From Inonotus obliquus (Eukaryota > Basidiomycota > Agaricomycetes > Hymenochaetales > Hymenochaetaceae), in assembly GCA_032164295.1 (NCBI GenBank), contig JAJHTX010000005.1:1984001-2048000 (forward strand): 64,000 nucleotides of DNA, written 5' to 3'. The notes beneath the pieces were generated by a model. That model worked only from the letters and a program-made list of their open reading frames with translations. It did no database searches and was not told the origin of the DNA. Shown here piece after piece: positions 60,754-64,000 of the stretch. The position numbers and the translations under genes are program-made. Positions within the stretch are counted from its first letter, which is position 1, and the number at the start of each line of letters is the position of its first letter.

Positions 60754-62769
60754 CTAAAAGAGTTCCTCTTCCAACTGCCACGTAAAGTCTGCCGGCGCTC
60801 GTACTTCATATTCCGCCTCCAATTTCGCTTCCCCACCCGCAGCCAAGTCCACTATCCATATATATTTGCCTTCCTTCTCACCGCCATTGTCTCCCCATTT
60901 CACCTTGACGGTGGGCGCGTTCGAAGACGATGTATTTGACACGTCGACAAGACTTCCAGGGGACGCATCGCCCAGGCCATCTGGACGCTTAATCACTACC
61001 CGGATTCCTGTAGTAGCAGTGTTCGGCGACGACTGGTCCACAGTGGGTGCTGCATCTCGTATCTGGATACCCTTTATTGGGAAGCTGTGCATATTTTGTA
61101 CCGTTGTGCAGAACCTGTATGTCGTTAATGTCTTCTGCGCAGTGAATGCCGACCCGGAAGAGGTAACTGTGCGCGGCAAGCGTGTAAACTTGACGCGCAG
61201 GGACGGATCTGGTCCAAGAGCACACTTGAACACTTCATCCCGACTTACATCCTAGAAAATCACACAAAATTAACTTGTTAGTCTGCATGAGCTTCAGAAG
61301 GGGCAGTGCATACTTTGATATTAGTCTTCGAAACCGGACTGTTATCCAAGAACACGTTTACGGATCCTGGCAGCAAACGGTATTCGCTGGTGTTCTTAAC
61401 CTCGCACTGAGAACCCAACAAAGGTCAGACGTTCCGTTCTCAGAATCAACGATGATTTTGTTGCATCTTACCTGCAAGAAAGCAATAGGTGTGGAGCGAG
61501 GGACTGCGATATAGTTCACCGTCGAAGTAAAAGACAAGACGGCGATGGCAACCTTGTGTGCCGTTGGTTCGCTCGGAATAGTACAACTACCTTCAATTCG
61601 GAATGAACTTGACACAGCACTCTCAGTCACAACCGCCTTCGTCTCTGCCCATGTACCGCTTCCTCTTTCGCCTTCTTCGCTTTCCAGTGAATCATTATCC
61701 CAGTCAGCAGCTCCTTCGGCTCGAGTGGATGTGCCAAACTTGCTAATAGCTGCGCTAATCGACTTTTTTAAAGGTGGGCCCCCTGCTCCGCCGGATCTAG
61801 CCAGGACAACAGGCGCGGCGGGTGCACCAGGGGGAGGAGGGGGAGATTTCTGCGCTCTCACATGGAACGATCTAACATGTGGAGGACTAGGGTCTGTACC
61901 CCCAAAGTAAGGTAGCGACAATGGCGTGATCTTCATGCCTCGCAAGGCGGGAATCGATGACCAGCTGCCTGGCATAGCAGTACTGACTGTGACGGCCGTG
62001 TCACGCCAGTCTTCACCCGTATTCTGCTGGATGGATGCACGATAATGCAGAGCAACCGTCCCGGACGGCTTGCCATCTTCCGTTGTTGCACGAAGGTCGT
62101 ATGAAGGGGACCATGTCGCGTTACTCACCACTAGAGGTAAGATTAATACATAAATAATTCGATTGTCAGGGAACACTTACTGTAGGTAAGTGTGATTTCT
62201 ACCTTTCCAGCGCGCTTTGCCATGATGACGGCTGAGACACGTCCAAATGTAGCGGCCTTCCGCTGCTCTTTCTCCAGTCTCCGCTTCTCTTTTGCAATTT
62301 CCTTGTCCAGGACGTCTACTTTGTCATCAAGTGCTTTTACCTCCTTGAGTGTGCTGGGACCGCGCTGGGAAAGCCAGTCAAGAAAGCCAGCAACGGTGTC
62401 CGGAGTGGCATGTTCGGCGTCCAGTGTGAGACCATAATGCTCCAGGATGCCCAACGCCTTGCTTTTTAGCTCTCTCTCTCGCTGAACCAAGGAGCGCTGC
62501 TGTAAAAGAGCATCGAGAACGGCGGAACTTATATTGTCCGTATCCGTGCCATCGTCAATAGTGCAGACGACATCAAAGAGGACAGCCTCGCCAAGACCAG
62601 TGACACGCGCCGAGTCTGTGTCTATGCAAGACGGGAGCGAGTTAATAGAGAGCTCATTCTGCCCTTCCGCTAACTCGACAGAGAAGGTACGGATGATTTC
62701 AGCTTTAGAAGAGCTGAAAATTGTGACTGCGTTGACTGGGTATTGCAACGCGGAAATGTCGATGGTCAT
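60754..62769 (-). CDS. DUF4139/DUF4140 (mucoidy inhibitor A-like) protein
   Basis: The family occurs in bacteria and fungi; no biochemical activity is established. ATG 62769 begins the DUF4140 part (YPVNAVTIFSSSKAEIIRTF, then LSINSLPSCIDTDSARVTGLG), followed by a coiled coil (about residues 130-180, LDDKVDVLDKEIAKEKRRLEKE). After an intron (about 62172-62123) the DUF4139 domain starts NATWSPSYDLRA and ALHYRASIQQNTGEDW. It has a Pro/Gly/Ala low-complexity insertion (SPPPPPGAPAAP). It ends with EYRLLPGSVNVFLD, FTRLPRTV and ADFTWQLEEELF. Introns at about 61384-61480 and 61255-61320 keep phase. No damage seen. Confidence 0.88.
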
Positions 62770-62810
62770 AGTAAGAGCGGGGTTTAAGATTGAGATGAGT
62801 CAATATATAC

Positions 62811-63092
62811 CTAAACACTGCCACAAACCTGCTTGCGGTCCCGAGCGCGGATGACTTGCCCTGGTAGTAGCAGCATCCTGGTCTCGTCTCTGTTGTACAC
62901 AGAGTGTGCATAAATCGCCGAGCCTTCAAATCTAAGAAGCAGAGATGGAGAACGGGCGGGCAATGTCACTTCTACTTTGGCACGGGAAAACCTTGACAGG
63001 ATTTTTACGGAGGACCCTGGGAATCGGACTGGTACAGGGAACAGGCTAATCTGATTTAGTAATCTAATCACTGTAATTTTGGTACCTGGCAT
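62811..63092 (-). CDS. Small open frame, 93 aa, doubtful
   Basis: ATG-started frame immediately upstream of the DUF4139 gene on the same strand. No known domain. It may be part of the promoter/leader region, or the remnant of another gene. Reported only because it fills the spacer; support is weak. Confidence 0.2.
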   Translation of the reverse strand: MPGTKITVIRLLNQISLFPVPVRFPGSSVKILSRFSRAKVEVTLPARSPSLLLRFEGSAIYAHSVYNRDETRMLLLPGQVIRARDRKQVCGSV

Positions 63093-64000
63093 GGCCTATG
63101 TAATTTCCGTGACATTCCCACGGTCCCTTCCATGGCCATGGCTAAGCGGCGATCGACGTATGGATTCACTGTTCCACTTTTTGTTTTGAGATTCGAGGGC
63201 CTGTCCTCCCTTCCACAACTTTACAAAAAATCTGGAAAAATGTTAAAAAAATATTTTTCGACACTCTGAACAAGGTGGTAAGAAAATTTTAAAAAAATGT
63301 CCAACAGATTCCAAGATACGGTGATTTTTGACACATATATAAATAACTAAGACACTTCTTAAAAAATTTTTTTAACAAAATCTTTATTTTTCGTTAAGAT
63401 TTATATATGTGAAAGAAATATGACAAGAAATCCTGAATTCATTTAGCTAGGAAGTATATATGCTGCTGTGTCTACTGCATATGCTAATCTCTTCACCGGT
63501 ATGTCAATTTTTTTTCGCATATTGTTGACAGAACTACCCTAACACACACACACATGATATCCAAGCAGTTTTAAAGGAGTTTTATAAGTGTTTTCAGAGG
63601 AAGATATGGTTGTGCAAAAATGCCAAAATAAGATCACATGACACATAATTGAAAACGGTTATGTATATTCTGCCTGAATATCACCTACAATCGATTTGGA
63701 TTTGGAATATTTCACATCAGATAGTTATTCCAAGCCTTTTCATGTTGAAAGGGAGTGTTAGAAAATGCTCGCCCTAAAGGGACTATACAGTAACCACAGT
63801 AGGACGGTCCGATAGTGTTATGGGTTCGGCGATGCTTTTCTAAGAGTTTCCGGAGCCTACTCGGTTTTCACAAGCAGGGCAGATTCCCAAGTATACTAAG
63901 TGTTGCCTCAGACGCTCTCGTTTATCTGACCAAGTCGGGCCTCAACCTCGTTGACAGGCTAGTAGGACAAGTACCCAGCTAAACACAGGTAGGTTGCCGT
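63093..64000. other. AT-rich end of window; possible LTR start at 63758
   Basis: From 63220 to about 63750 the sequence is AT-rich with A- and T-runs and no gene. At 63758 composition changes and TGTTAGAAAATGC begins a GC-richer stretch to the window end. Many fungal LTRs start TGTTAG, but without the other end this is only a possibility. Confidence 0.3.

Overview
The window looks like a filamentous basidiomycete (Agaricomycetes-type) nuclear genome. Genes are split by many short GT-AG introns of about 50-80 nt, and their proteins match mushroom families: a secreted 'macrophage-activating glycoprotein' pair, an F-box/LRR family, a MATH-type ubiquitin protease relic, and a Ty3/gypsy retrotransposon with long LTRs. 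There is no operon structure, CRISPR array or credible tRNA/rRNA gene.

The left part (1-29.5 kb) is accessory and repeat-laden. It holds a C2H2-like zinc-finger gene (1.1-2.7 kb), an AT-rich spacer, and a block extremely rich in the pentamer TACCG/CGGTA (about 4.4-23.4 kb). That block contains an orphan 256-aa ORF, minisatellites and an almost pristine 13.4-kb Ty3/gypsy element (7903-21306). The element reads on the minus strand: LTR, gag-protease, a -1 frameshift site, then pol. Between pol and the other LTR it carries a large convergent gene on the plus strand, with its own intron, a Zn2Cys6-like cysteine cluster and many polyglutamine runs. It inserted into a decayed copy of the ribosomal protein uL2 (RPL2/RPL8) gene, cutting it in two with a 4-bp target duplication. 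A solo LTR of the same family sits in the 5' part of that gene. A decayed SURF4/Erv29 gene lies divergently beside it, so this looks like an old uL2-SURF4 duplicate used as a retroelement landing site. A second C2H2 gene lies at 26.4 kb, followed by about 2.7 kb with no recognisable gene.

The middle (29.5-39.2 kb) is compact, intact housekeeping sequence: mitochondrial ribosomal protein uL30m and NOP15-like pre-60S factor (divergent), a Sec14/CRAL-TRIO lipid-transfer protein and the NEDD4-family ligase RSP5 (divergent), then an OMA1-like inner-membrane protease. Next comes a 1.4-kb hAT-like element (39414-40823) with an 8-bp target duplication and terminal inverted repeats. It contains an intron-bearing fragment of a USP7/Ubp15-type deubiquitinase gene, so it is a gene-capturing (Pack-type) transposon.

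The right part (41-63 kb) holds a 1.07-kb inverted repeat (41209-42287 and 53808-54870) bracketing three genes: a tail-anchored, possibly Pex26-like protein, an F-box/LRR protein, and the vacuolar polyphosphate polymerase VTC4. Beyond it are two paralogous secreted GPI-type glycoproteins on either side of an alpha/beta hydrolase, then a DUF4139-family protein. The last kilobase is AT-rich and may enter another LTR. All exon structures were read by eye from frame and splice-site consistency; no search or alignment program was run.
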